The notes beneath the pieces are model-generated. The model did not search any database. It was given only the letters and a program-made list of their open reading frames with translations, and was not told the DNA's origin. This document shows positions 1 to 7,602 of a stretch of DNA of 7,868 nt, piece after piece; positions within the stretch are counted from its first letter, which is position 1, and each line of letters starts with the position of its first letter. Source of the DNA: Planctomycetota bacterium (GTDB taxonomy: Bacteria > Planctomycetota > Phycisphaerae > WQYP01); contig JAJXZA010000296.1 of NCBI GenBank assembly GCA_021780285.1, forward strand, positions 1 through 7,868. Reading direction: 5' to 3'. A program made the position numbers and the translations under genes.

Positions 1-1
1 G

Positions 2-3000
2 GCAATCGGGATGGTATTTGTTTGTGCAGCCGTCGGTTTAACGAGGTTGCAAGGCCTGTACGGCAAGGATGTCACGCCGTCGGTTGTCGGCAGCAGCGCC
101 GCGCCGCCATCCAATGGTGCCCATGCAGCATTTGCTGAACATTTTTTGCAAATGCTGGTAATGAATCCCGTTCAGCTTCGGCGCGATGGTCTTTTTTGGC
201 GGCCCGCATACATGAAGGTGGCCAAGTTGTATAAGGCTGGCCATTATCGTAAGGCGCTGGCGCAGTTTTACAGCTACTACTTACAGAAGTTCAGCACACC
301 TGAAAAATATGGGCTTCCATCAGCTTTGGCAAATCCATCGGCCGAATGGGGTACGCCGCCGTTTTGGGTCGTAGCCTCCATATTTGATCCCAATGCGCCA
401 AGGAGCGCTATTATTGCCGCCGCAGATGATATTTTGCAGGGCAAGGTGAATTTATTCGGTACCGTTGTAAACATTGGGCCACCGGGAACAGTGAACTGGA
501 ACTATCCCTTTCCTGCGGGGCAAAAGGTCCCGGGCCAGTTGACCTTAGCGCAACTTCGAGAGTATCACGGTCAGGTCCAGCCAAACGTTCAACTCACCAC
601 GCTGGCCGCATTTGATCCGCTGGTTCAGGCCTACCTTATCACGCGCGATCGCAAATATGTAACCGCCTGGGCAGATTACCTGCGCGATTGGCTCAACCAT
701 TGCAGCTATTTTAAACAGCTAAACCCGCTGTTGGTGCCGGACGGTATTAACGCAGCCTGCGGCAGCAGTGCCATTCGCTTCATGCGGTTGCTTCAAGCCG
801 TCGGCAGTTGTGACCCCGAGATTCAAACCGACATTCCGCCGCACTTATTCGCCGGAGTGCTGGCCAAAATGTACACGCAGCTTATTCTGCCGACCATCAC
901 CTATATTCGATCCAACACGCATAACTGGACTCCAGCTTCGGCAACCGGTGTGATTAATCCCATAGTGTTTGACGAGTTTGCGGCTTCTCATGGTTTGTTC
1001 CGTGAAATCATTCGCCGCTCCATCGAAAGCGTTGCATCCACCGAAGAACTGCGCGATGGCTCTGAAACACAGCAGGACCCTTGGTACGATCAATCAGACT
1101 ATGATCACATATGGTGGGCCAACCGGCTGATGCAAACGCACTCTATGAATATGCCGGGATGGCAGCAGGCGCTGTGGCAGCGCCGGGTTGTTAGCAATAT
1201 CTATTTTCAGAGACTTGTGCAGCGGCTGATGCGCCGCAAAGTCACCTTCTTGATTCATCTGCAAACATCGCAGGGGCAGTGGCCTATTACTTTTCGTGGC
1301 GACAAACGCAGTGCCATGCCACCGTCGTATTTATACTCTCCGCAGGCGTATCAAAACCCGGTCAATTTTGCCATTATGCAGGCAATTTACAATCCAACCT
1401 CCGGCATTGTGCCGCCTTATACCAGTGAATGGTTCCCATATTGCGGGCTGGCCATCATGCGCGATGGCTGGAAGCCCACCAGCGGCTACGGAGCGCTCTT
1501 CTGCTCGCCGCATCCAGGAGCCTATGGCGGCTATCGAAGCCGCAGCGATAACAATAGTTTTGGCCTCAACGCGTATGGCCAAGACCTGCTCGTTAACAAC
1601 ACTACCGGGCATTATATGTACCCGACATCGCCCATCACGGTTGATGGCATGAACCAGTTCTTTCATGCGGGCGTCTATAAGGTGCCTTCGCCATCGGGCC
1701 ATAAGGTTTTTGAGGTGGTTGCCTGGTACAAGCCCGCGCCATGGCGCTGGTATGCCTCGAAAGAATTTAATTTGGCTGAGGGTGTGTACAGCGGGCGATG
1801 GGGCAGTTTGCACCACCCGCGCACCGTTGCCGGCCCCTACGGCCCGGACCAAAGCATGCAAGGCACGCTTACCCGCTCGCAGACTTTTGGTGGTATTACC
1901 TATCAGCGGCTTGTAATGCAAGTGCGGCCGGAACAATTATGGATTCTTACCGACCGCCTTTTAACCAAAGCCGCCCATACCTACACGCAAATTTGGCGGC
2001 TGCCTGTAACGCCGGGTGGAATGCCGGCCTTTGAGCCGCAAAACATTCACATCAACATGGCACGGCGGTCTATCACGACCCACCAAGGTATGACGCCGCT
2101 GCAACACCAGCCTGAACCCCAAGGCTGGAAGGCGCCCAAGTGGCAACAGGTAGCCATGGCCAATGTGGCTTTGTATCAGTTTACGCATGCGGACATTTCG
2201 TACTCGTCGCGCATTCGTAAAATGCCGCTCTTCCATTACAAAAACATTGTTCGATTAGGTGCCAACGGTTGGGAGCACATTGCGGTCAAGTGGAAAGGCG
2301 ATGGCAATCAGCAGATTGTCACGGCCATCCTGCCTGCCAAGCCAGGCGCTGGCAAAGCCGGACGGTTCAAGAGCATTAAGCAAATTACCAGCGGCGCCGC
2401 TGGGGTAGGCTTTAAGGCTGTGTTGCCCGATGGCAAGGTCGTAGTGTATTTGTCGTCGCCAAAGCCCGGTGACACGCTTACTTATGGTGCCGTTCAATTG
2501 ACCGGACAAGCCTTGCTTTTGGCGGGCGATCAAGGCATGGCATTGAATTGCCGCACACTGACCATCAACGGCAAGGCCGTCAATCCCGGCCGAAGCAATT
2601 TTGCTTTTGACTTACGCGATGGCTTGCTTGCGGCCGTAAAGCCCATCTACCGCCCAATTGAGCCGGTGCAAATCAGTCCAAACGTCAATGCCTTTGAGCA
2701 CAGCTTGAAGGTTTCGTTGAGTACGCCAACCCCGGGTGTGCAAATTCGCTACACAACCGATGGCACAACGCCCACGCCGCACTCCATGCTGTATACCGCG
2801 CCGTTTACCCTTACCCATACCGCCCTGGTGCAGGCACGCGCTTACCGTCCTGGCGTAACGCATAACCCCTACCAGACCAGTGGCACTGAAGCCACGCCTG
2901 TGATTCAGGCATTGTTTCACCGGGTGTCGGAAGTTGCCGCATTACCGGCGTGGACCATCCATCGCTCCAAACCGGGTGCGGATTGTCAGTACTATCAGGC

Positions 3001-3523
3001 AAACTATCAACAGTTATGGCTGAATCTTCGCAACTTAACACCACAAAAAACCGGTGTGGTCAGTAAGCTCTGGGATATGGCCTTCATTCCCGCGGATAAC
3101 CCCCCGGTTGGCACCGCGTTGGCTCCCCGCCAAAAGTATTATGCGCTGGTGTATCACGGCTATTTAAATGTGCCCGCCTCCGGCATGTACACGTTTTACG
3201 CGCCCAAGGCGTATTACACCCCAAGCACAGACCCCGGTTATCGCCTGGAACTTTTTGTAGGGCCAGATCGGGCCGAGCCAAATGGCATGACGCGGTGGAA
3301 CGCCTCTGAACGCGTACACGCTTTCGGAACTTGGAGCGTTGCCCTGGCCAAGGGGCTGCATCCATTTAAAATTGTGTATGTAGACTACCGCCGCGACTCG
3401 GCCAAGCTACTCAACCGTAAAGGTCTCGCACCTTACATTTGGCCGGGTGTTGCTCCCCATTTGGATGTGTCGGGGCCAAATATTTCGCGGCAGCGGATTC
3501 CGGCCGATTGGCTCTGGCACTGA
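2..3523 (+). CDS. Secreted heparinase II/III-like polysaccharide lyase with chitobiase-C-type and PA14-like domains (5' end outside window)
   Basis: The frame is open to the window edge. The first ATG (base 11) sits inside a hydrophobic stretch (AIGMVFVCAAVGL) that looks like a signal-peptide core, so the true start is probably upstream and the protein exported. Residues below count from that ATG. Residues 50-460 are the alpha-helical toroid, with NTHNW at 302-306 and DGSETQQDPWYDQSDY at 349-364, where the family carries catalytic Asn/His and Tyr. Residues 470-760 are the beta-sheet heparinase II/III domain, with AIMRDGW (481-487), DNNSFGLNAYG (513-523) and ITVDGMNQF (542-550). Residues 890-952 match the chitobiase C-terminal type (IRYTTDGTTPT). 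Residues 1040-1125 resemble PA14 (GYLNVPASGMYTF), suggesting carbohydrate binding. The family cleaves uronic-acid polysaccharides by beta-elimination; the substrate is not predictable. Odd: the usual H.H.D motif reads R-S-R-S-D (509-513). Stop TGA at 3521. The fold is fairly sure, the activity is not. Confidence 0.8.
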   Translation, partial: AIGMVFVCAAVGLTRLQGLYGKDVTPSVVGSSAAPPSNGAHAAFAEHFLQMLVMNPVQLRRDGLFWRPAYMKVAKLYKAGHYRKALAQFYSYYLQKFSTPEKYGLPSALANPSAEWGTPPFWVVASIFDPNAPRSAIIAAADDILQGKVNLFGTVVNIGPPGTVNWNYPFPAGQKVPGQLTLAQLREYHGQVQPNVQLTTLAAFDPLVQAYLITRDRKYVTAWADYLRDWLNHCSYFKQLNPLLVPDGINAACGSSAIRFMRLLQAVGSCDPEIQTDIPPHLFAGVLAKMYTQLILPTITYIRSNTHNWTPASATGVINPIVFDEFAASHGLFREIIRRSIESVASTEELRDGSETQQDPWYDQSDYDHIWWANRLMQTHSMNMPGWQQALWQRRVVSNIYFQRLVQRLMRRKVTFLIHLQTSQGQWPITFRGDKRSAMPPSYLYSPQAYQNPVNFAIMQAIYNPTSGIVPPYTSEWFPYCGLAIMRDGWKPTSGYGALFCSPHPGAYGGYRSRSDNNSFGLNAYGQDLLVNNTTGHYMYPTSPITVDGMNQFFHAGVYKVPSPSGHKVFEVVAWYKPAPWRWYASKEFNLAEGVYSGRWGSLHHPRTVAGPYGPDQSMQGTLTRSQTFGGITYQRLVMQVRPEQLWILTDRLLTKAAHTYTQIWRLPVTPGGMPAFEPQNIHINMARRSITTHQGMTPLQHQPEPQGWKAPKWQQVAMANVALYQFTHADISYSSRIRKMPLFHYKNIVRLGANGWEHIAVKWKGDGNQQIVTAILPAKPGAGKAGRFKSIKQITSGAAGVGFKAVLPDGKVVVYLSSPKPGDTLTYGAVQLTGQALLLAGDQGMALNCRTLTINGKAVNPGRSNFAFDLRDGLLAAVKPIYRPIEPVQISPNVNAFEHSLKVSLSTPTPGVQIRYTTDGTTPTPHSMLYTAPFTLTHTALVQARAYRPGVTHNPYQTSGTEATPVIQALFHRVSEVAALPAWTIHRSKPGADCQYYQANYQQLWLNLRNLTPQKTGVVSKLWDMAFIPADNPPVGTALAPRQKYYALVYHGYLNVPASGMYTFYAPKAYYTPSTDPGYRLELFVGPDRAEPNGMTRWNASERVHAFGTWSVALAKGLHPFKIVYVDYRRDSAKLLNRKGLAPYIWPGVAPHLDVSGPNISRQRIPADWLWH

Positions 3524-3810
3524 AAAGATCGCCACGGAATGAACGCTGCTGGTATGGTGGCGGCAATAGATAAAGGTAGCAAGTATGGCGTAAAGATTGA
3601 GGGCTATTATGTACTGCCAATCACCATGAAAATGGTTGCGTTGTGAGTTCATGCATTGCATCCTCGAATCTGATGTTTTTCTGTCAAGTGGATGCGTCTG
3701 ACAATTTAAGAGGCTGATGACCTTCAGGCCTTTGACCATCGCCATCTTGGCAATCCAGTTCTTAATGGATTGATAATCGCGAGCCGGCTCTCCACGGGGG
3801 AAGCATACGC
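3524..3810. other. Intergenic region downstream of the lyase gene, no clear gene
   Basis: No convincing gene. Just after the stop, CGCCAC (3530-3535) and GTGGCG (3557-3562) form an inverted repeat with a 21-base loop, but no T-run follows, so I do not call a terminator. On the minus strand a frame opens at a stop codon inside the inverted end of the adjoining element and reads RVCFPRGEPARDYQSIKNWI and onward (about 3815 down to 3700) before losing protein-like character. It could be the remnant of a gene cut by that element. I do not recognise it, and it has no start codon with a ribosome binding site. Confidence 0.4.
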
Positions 3811-3938
3811 GTTAACTTAAAATAGAAAATTGCCGGAACCAGCGGATCTAAGACAAACGCCTTCCCGCACTATCCCTGGATTACCCAGGTTTGTCATGGT
3901 GAATTCACCGATCAAGTTCGCTGTTCGCTTAAGTTAAC
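3811..3938. mobile_element. 128-bp element with perfect 10-bp inverted ends and internal inverted repeats (MITE-like)
   Basis: The ends are GTTAACTTAA (3811-3820) and its exact complement TTAAGTTAAC (3929-3938). Almost concentric inside are GACAAAC (3852-3858) and GTTTGTC (3889-3895), enclosing CCTGG-ATTAC-CCAGG (3875-3889). A perfect 12-bp palindrome GGTGAATTCACC lies at 3898-3909, and a tandem GTTCGCT GTTCGCT at 3916-3929. No transposase is encoded. One 26-codon minus-strand frame (3897 to 3817, ATG to TAA) fills much of the element but has no good ribosome binding site. Flanking bases (acgc and acct) show no clear target duplication. The size and ends fit a non-autonomous transposon or a folded repeat; a regulatory structure is the alternative. 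The repeats are seen directly; the mobile-element call is inference. Confidence 0.45.
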
Positions 3939-4395
3939 ACCTATGCCACTGGAGGTTTTGAGTAACCGCTTATCAGATCGCCAACTTTTAATCAGGACTG
4001 TCCAGAGTAAAAAAACGCTCGTAATTATTACGTGCCGTGTGGCAGCTCTCATGGTGGCAACGTTGATCTTTGACGGCGGCAACCTGCATAAAAGCCAAGA
4101 TGACAAAAACATGGCTCCAAAAAAATACCAGAATTACTTTGCCCGAGCATCCGTGAATCTAAAAAAGTATTGGCTGTGTGGTATAGGGCGAATTGCCTTT
4201 GGGGGAATTGCATTACAGCTGCGCAGGACGAGTTGGCTTGCCGGATTCAGCCGGGCTAACCGTTCACGAAGGAGGGGTTGCCGGGCTGGACGCCTGCACC
4301 GCAAATGTGCCGCCGCTTCAAGTTATACCGCTGTGGCGAAAACCGCAGTCAAGCGGCACCTCCATCAACGGTTGCTCCATCCTATTGTATGCACG
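3939..4395. other. Gap between the 128-bp element and the rhamnosidase 3' end, degraded coding traces only
   Basis: A plus-strand frame of 164 codons runs from ATG 3943 to TGA 4437. It has a hydrophobic patch near residues 24-42 (KKTLVIITCRVAALMVATLI) and then becomes an arginine-rich, low-information sequence typical of a non-coding frame. It runs antisense into the end of the rhamnosidase gene and lacks a well-placed ribosome binding site. A second plus frame from TTG 4193 to TAA 4399 has more protein-like composition (for example DACTANVPPLQVIPLW) but has an in-frame stop just upstream and no match I recognise. Either may be a decayed gene piece. Neither is called as a gene. Confidence 0.35.
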
Positions 4396-6083
4396 CTAAA
4401 TATCGGAGAGAACCGAGGAGAATTTATAAGCTCCTGAAGCCACCGCAAAAATCGCATGGTCGCCCTCCCACTTGAGAAAGCGGATATGAGGATGTTTGGC
4501 ATCAATGGCCTTTGCTCCTTCGCGCACCAGGTTCAAGTCGCGTGCAGGAATTGCTACCTGCGCTGTTGTGTTCGGCGGCAGGGCTATATTCCAGTGGAAA
4601 TGCGAGCCCTTTCTACGCCACTCGCTTTTGATTGTTCCATACATGGACTGGTGATAAGCGGAAACCGACGTTAATTGCCGAAAATTGTGGGGCCGCATCA
4701 CTATTTGTTTGAATCCCGGGGAGGCTTCGAGCGGGCGGATGCCGGCAATGCTTTCGTGGAACCATGCCGCGAAACCGCTCTGCATTCCGTGGTTGTATGA
4801 ACAGTTAATCTGCGGCTGATTCAACGGTGTATTGTATTGCACTTCCGGCCAGGTGGTATCGCCACGGGAAAGCATGTAGCCGTAACTCGGATAATCTATC
4901 TTCTTCATCATGCGATAAGTCAGCTCATCGTAGCCGTGGTCGTTGAGCAGTGTATAAAGAGGCCGGGAACCCAAAATACCGGTATCCGCATGGTTGTGCT
5001 GGGCCTTAATTTCATCAGCCAGGGCGGCGGCCACGGCTGATTTGTGCTTGTCTGGCGCCAGACCAAATCGCAGGGCTACGGCATTGGCGGTTTGCGAACC
5101 ATATCCGTTCGTGTGTGGTTGATAGAAGGTTTTGTGAAAAGCTGCTTTAACGATGGCTGCCTGCCGCCTAAACCATTTTTCGTCGTCGCTGTGGCCGAGC
5201 ATCGCGGCGGTTTTAGTCATGATGGTAAGGCTGGCATATTGCAAAGCAGTGGAGGTTAAGGGTACCGGACATTTGGGGTTGGCGCCGCCGATGCCGGGGG
5301 GGCACCAATCGCCAAAGCCATATTGTACGATTCCGTTTTTGCTTACCTCGGCCGAAGCGACATAACGCACCCAGCGCTTCATATGCGGATATTGCCGGCC
5401 GAGCGTGGAGGCATCCCCATAGTACAGGTAGATAAACCATGGCAGCGCCACCAATGCCGCACCCCAATCAGGATTGGCCTGATCGCACAATCGGCGACCG
5501 GCGGCAATATTGCAGGGTAAACCTGGCGATGCGGGTTTGTGCCAGGGCGTAATTCCGCCGCGCCCCAGCGTGGTGTCCATATCGTCGGCGAGCTTGTTAA
5601 AAAGAGGCACCAGATGGTAATTATAGATTGCGGCCTGCCCGTAAATTTCCATATCTCCCATCCAGGCGCACTTTTCGCGCTGCGGGCAATCTTCGGTAAT
5701 GCTGTGCATATTGCTTGCCAGCGTCCAAAGCGAGGTGCGATAGATGCGGTTAAGCAGCGGATCGGAACATACAAAATCACCTCGTTTTTCAGCAGCCGTG
5801 CGTAGCTGTATGCCTTGCATAAAGCTCACCGCGGGCTTGCGCTTTAATCCGGTGACTTCAACAAATCGAAAGCCATGATAGGTAAATCGTGGACGCCATT
5901 GCTCGCCTCCGCCTTTACAAACGTAAATCTCGGTCTGGATGACGCCGGTGGCGTAAACTCCGGTCGTCGAGGGGTCAATTTCAGTGCCGCCGGGCGCCAG
6001 AATTTCCGCCATGCGAAGGGTAATTTGTGTGCCGGCCGGTTCGTTAAGAGTCAGGCGCACGCACCCGGCAAAGTTTTGACCTA
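4396..6083 (-). pseudogene. Alpha-L-rhamnosidase (GH78), C-terminal ~560 residues only, 5' end lost
   Basis: Intact GH78 enzymes release terminal alpha-L-rhamnose from glycans and are usually 900-1100 residues. Here the frame enters at LGQNFAG, a conserved motif opening the rhamnosidase concanavalin-like domain (bases 6083-6063), with no start codon before it and a TAA inside the adjacent element. The first possible start is GTG at 6060 (residue 1 below), already inside the domain. Visible: FTYHGFRFVEVTGL (59-72); DCPQREKCAWMGD (124-136) in the six-hairpin catalytic domain; NPDWGAALVALPW (196-208); TTWPEVQ (402-408), whose Glu is a candidate catalytic base; SYNHGM (421-426); a C-terminal beta-domain from about 445, ending naturally at TAG 4396-4398. 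The N-terminal accessory domains and any signal peptide are absent. Frame and catalytic motifs are otherwise intact, implying recent breakage. It converges on the lyase gene. The family is very sure; calling it a pseudogene is inference from the missing 5' end. Confidence 0.85.
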
Positions 6084-6224
6084 GTGTAGTGTCCCAGAGG
6101 AAGATTTACGATATGCACTTCACAGTTTTTTCAAATATTCTGGCCCAAGCGGGCTATCGACGCCGTGTGCTCCGCGAACCATGACGGCCAGCAACTGTAA
6201 ACGTCCGTTAGGGACAGTACACTA
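6082..6224. mobile_element. 143-bp non-autonomous terminal-inverted-repeat element (MITE-like) at a gene-fragment junction
   Basis: The left end TAGTGTAGTGTCCC (6082-6095) and the complement of the right end GGGACAGTACACTA (6211-6224) agree at 13 of 14 bases. Weaker similarity continues to about 28 bp, including a shared TTTAC. Outer bases also match (CC on the left, GG on the right), so the duplicated target could be TA, as in the IS630/Tc1-mariner group, or the palindrome CTAG, as in some IS5-group elements. No transposase frame fits inside 143 bp. Minus-strand TTGAAA followed 15 bases later by TATCGT is a poor promoter-like pair pointing at the rhamnosidase fragment; spacing is short and I do not rely on it. 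Family assignment is inference. Confidence 0.65.
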
Positions 6225-6226
6225 GG

Positions 6227-6586
6227 ATGGTCAGCGCCTGGGCCGAACAATTGGTACCCTCGGAGTTTAACCCTGGACAGATATTGCCCCCGATGTTGAT
6301 GACCCCGGTTGAGAGCGCGGACGTCCTGACAATGGAGAAGGTGATCTTGGAATACCGGGTCGGGACGGTTGCCTCAGAAACGGGCTTGAAGTTGCTGGGC
6401 ACCCCGGTTCAGGTAGAGAAGCTGCACATCGCCCTGAAAGAGGTTTGGGCGGAAGCAGGGTACGAAAATGATATGTACTTGCCTCGACCCACGGCCCTTG
6501 CCGGCCACTTCCAAACAAAGTACATGCATACCGTACTTACTGCGCGGCTTGGCACTGGGATGGGGCTTACCCTTACGGTCTCCTGA
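6227..6586 (+). CDS. Unknown protein, 119 residues, possibly 5'-truncated at the element
   Basis: I do not recognise this protein. Codon composition supports coding: third positions are rich in G and C over the whole frame (runs such as gtc agc gcc tgg gcc), and the translation is balanced, with an amphipathic stretch at residues 61-77 (VQVEKLHIALKEVWAEA) and no signal peptide, membrane segment or cysteine. The ATG lies three bases beyond the 143-bp element. The only purine-rich stretch upstream (AGGGA, 6210-6214) is inside the element and 12 bases away, so either the element supplies the start region or the real N-terminus was lost. An in-frame TAG at 6209-6211 stops the frame extending further. 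It ends 35 bases before the next gene on the same strand, so the two may be one transcription unit. A minus-strand frame over 6208-6402 also reads openly but has less gene-like composition. Confidence 0.5.
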   Translation: MVSAWAEQLVPSEFNPGQILPPMLMTPVESADVLTMEKVILEYRVGTVASETGLKLLGTPVQVEKLHIALKEVWAEAGYENDMYLPRPTALAGHFQTKYMHTVLTARLGTGMGLTLTVS

Positions 6587-6610
6587 CGGCAACACTCGGA
6601 CCATCTGAAT

Positions 6611-6615
6611 GGGAG
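6611..6615 (+). promoter_or_regulatory. Ribosome binding site for the membrane-protein gene
   Basis: GGGAG sits six bases before the ATG at 6622, which is good Shine-Dalgarno spacing. It favours that start over the out-of-frame ATG at 6609, which overlaps the site itself. Confidence 0.55.
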
Positions 6616-6621
6616 TATACC

Positions 6622-7317
6622 ATGGCAGAATTATCCGCTGCGGCAGTGGGTGCTGGTCGCCAGGTCGGGCCGCGCCGCCCGCAGCTAGCTGCTTGGTCCG
6701 CCCTGTGCCTTTTCCTCCTTTGTGGCGGAGCGAGCCATTTTCAATCCGTAGAGTGTTACCGGCTCTTCAGTACACCGTGGCTTTTCTCCGATCCCCGCCA
6801 CGGGACAGCGAGCCTCGCGTTCGAGCTCTGGATACCGACATTGTTTGTGTCGATTCTCGCTGCGCTTTGTATAGCCATCTGGGCTGCGATTAGGCGCGAA
6901 TGGCTTGGGGTCGTGCTCGCGGTAATGGTAATACTTTGGATGTCTTGGCTCTCTCCAATCCCCTTAGCCTATTCCGCCGGGCGGTACCGTCTGCTCACGC
7001 GTAGCGCGTTCCACAAACGGCTTTGTAACGAGATGCAGGCACTCTACGAGCGAGCCGAGCGGGCTGACCCGGGCGGCGCTGACGCCTTTCTTCAACATTT
7101 CGTGGGCAATTTCGATGGCTATCCGTGTATTGCCAAAACGCGCCCTTACGATATTTGGCTTGCGCGGCGAGGGAACGGGATTGGGATTATGTTTGGTCGG
7201 CGTAATGGGTACTCCCTACAGGATTTTTCAATCGGCGGACGGCATGTTGCCGTCCTTTATTTCCACGCCCCCGATCTCGCCCATCCGCAGATTGTGGCTG
7301 TTTCCGGGCTAAGATAG
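6622..7317 (+). CDS. Hypothetical membrane protein with three predicted transmembrane helices and a soluble C-terminal domain
   Basis: The 231-residue protein matches no family I recognise. Three hydrophobic segments are visible: residues 21-37 (QLAAWSALCLFLLCGGA), 66-90 (around LWIPTLFVSILAALCIAIW) and 94-115 (WLGVVLAVMVILWMSWL). The linker between the first two (38-65) contains a cysteine and several aromatics. A short basic region (RREW, 91-94) separates helices two and three, consistent with a cytoplasmic loop. The last ~115 residues are soluble, starting with a charged helix (about 129-150) and ending in alternating beta-like segments (DIWLARRGNGIGIMF, HVAVLYFHAPD). The start is supported by GGGAG six bases upstream. 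It follows the 119-residue unknown gene by 35 bases with similar codon use. Stop TAG at 7315. GGCTA (7307-7311) and TAGCC (7330-7334) could fold around the stop, but no T-run follows. Coding status is fairly sure; function is unknown. Confidence 0.65.
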   Translation: MAELSAAAVGAGRQVGPRRPQLAAWSALCLFLLCGGASHFQSVECYRLFSTPWLFSDPRHGTASLAFELWIPTLFVSILAALCIAIWAAIRREWLGVVLAVMVILWMSWLSPIPLAYSAGRYRLLTRSAFHKRLCNEMQALYERAERADPGGADAFLQHFVGNFDGYPCIAKTRPYDIWLARRGNGIGIMFGRRNGYSLQDFSIGGRHVAVLYFHAPDLAHPQIVAVSGLR

Positions 7318-7542
7318 GTTTTACCGGCCTAGCCAACTGTAGAACTGTTAAACCTTACAGTAAGCGATAATCGCGCGGTTGGCGCATTCTGGTCGAGAGT
7401 TGCGGGTTTTCCGTTGTCGGTGGGAGCTTGAAGCGGGTAAAATGTGCCATCGTATTTGAGGCGAGTTGATGGTTGCGGCATCTAAAAACTTCAGAACCAA
7501 GCGCAAACAGCGTCAGGTAATTTCTGCGCAATTCAGCCGAAA
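7318..7542. other. Intergenic region, no gene seen
   Basis: No gene with supportable composition on either strand. ACTGTA and TACAGT form a short inverted repeat around 7337-7363, too weak to call. A 31-codon minus-strand frame starting at MAHFTRF (7453) has no ribosome binding site; extended upstream it runs into the antisense of the repeat tracts below, which give a spurious arginine-rich translation. Confidence 0.4.
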
Positions 7543-7569
7543 CTCTGCGGCCTCGGCGGCTCTGCGCGC
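7543..7569. repeat. Three tandem 9-bp units of the CTCTGCGGC type
   Basis: The units are CTCTGCGGC, CTCGGCGGC and TCTGCGCGC, each differing from the first at two positions. The tract is not part of any credible gene. Similar CTCTGCG-type strings recur between genes of many environmental bacteria (recollection, not checked here). Confidence 0.55.
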
Positions 7570-7602
7570 CACCCAATGTCGCGGCGTTCAATCCAACAAC
7601 AA

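Noticed and set aside
1331..1936. 201-codon minus-strand frame inside the lyase gene
   Set aside because: Shadow of a strongly supported plus-strand gene; composition is rich in Arg, Ala and Gly with no motif.
3530..3562. Terminator after the lyase gene
   Set aside because: A 6-bp inverted repeat with a 21-base loop and no T-run.
3407..3745. 112-codon minus-strand frame beside the lyase gene
   Set aside because: Runs antisense into the lyase gene and loses protein-like composition. Its first part may be a small unrecognised remnant but cannot be named.
3943..4437. 164-codon plus-strand frame
   Set aside because: No well-placed ribosome binding site, arginine-rich second half typical of a non-coding frame, and antisense overlap with the rhamnosidase 3' end. 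Described as a possible decayed trace only.
6096..6200. Outward promoter inside the 143-bp element
   Set aside because: TTGAAA and TATCGT are only 15 bases apart and the second is a weak match to TATAAT.
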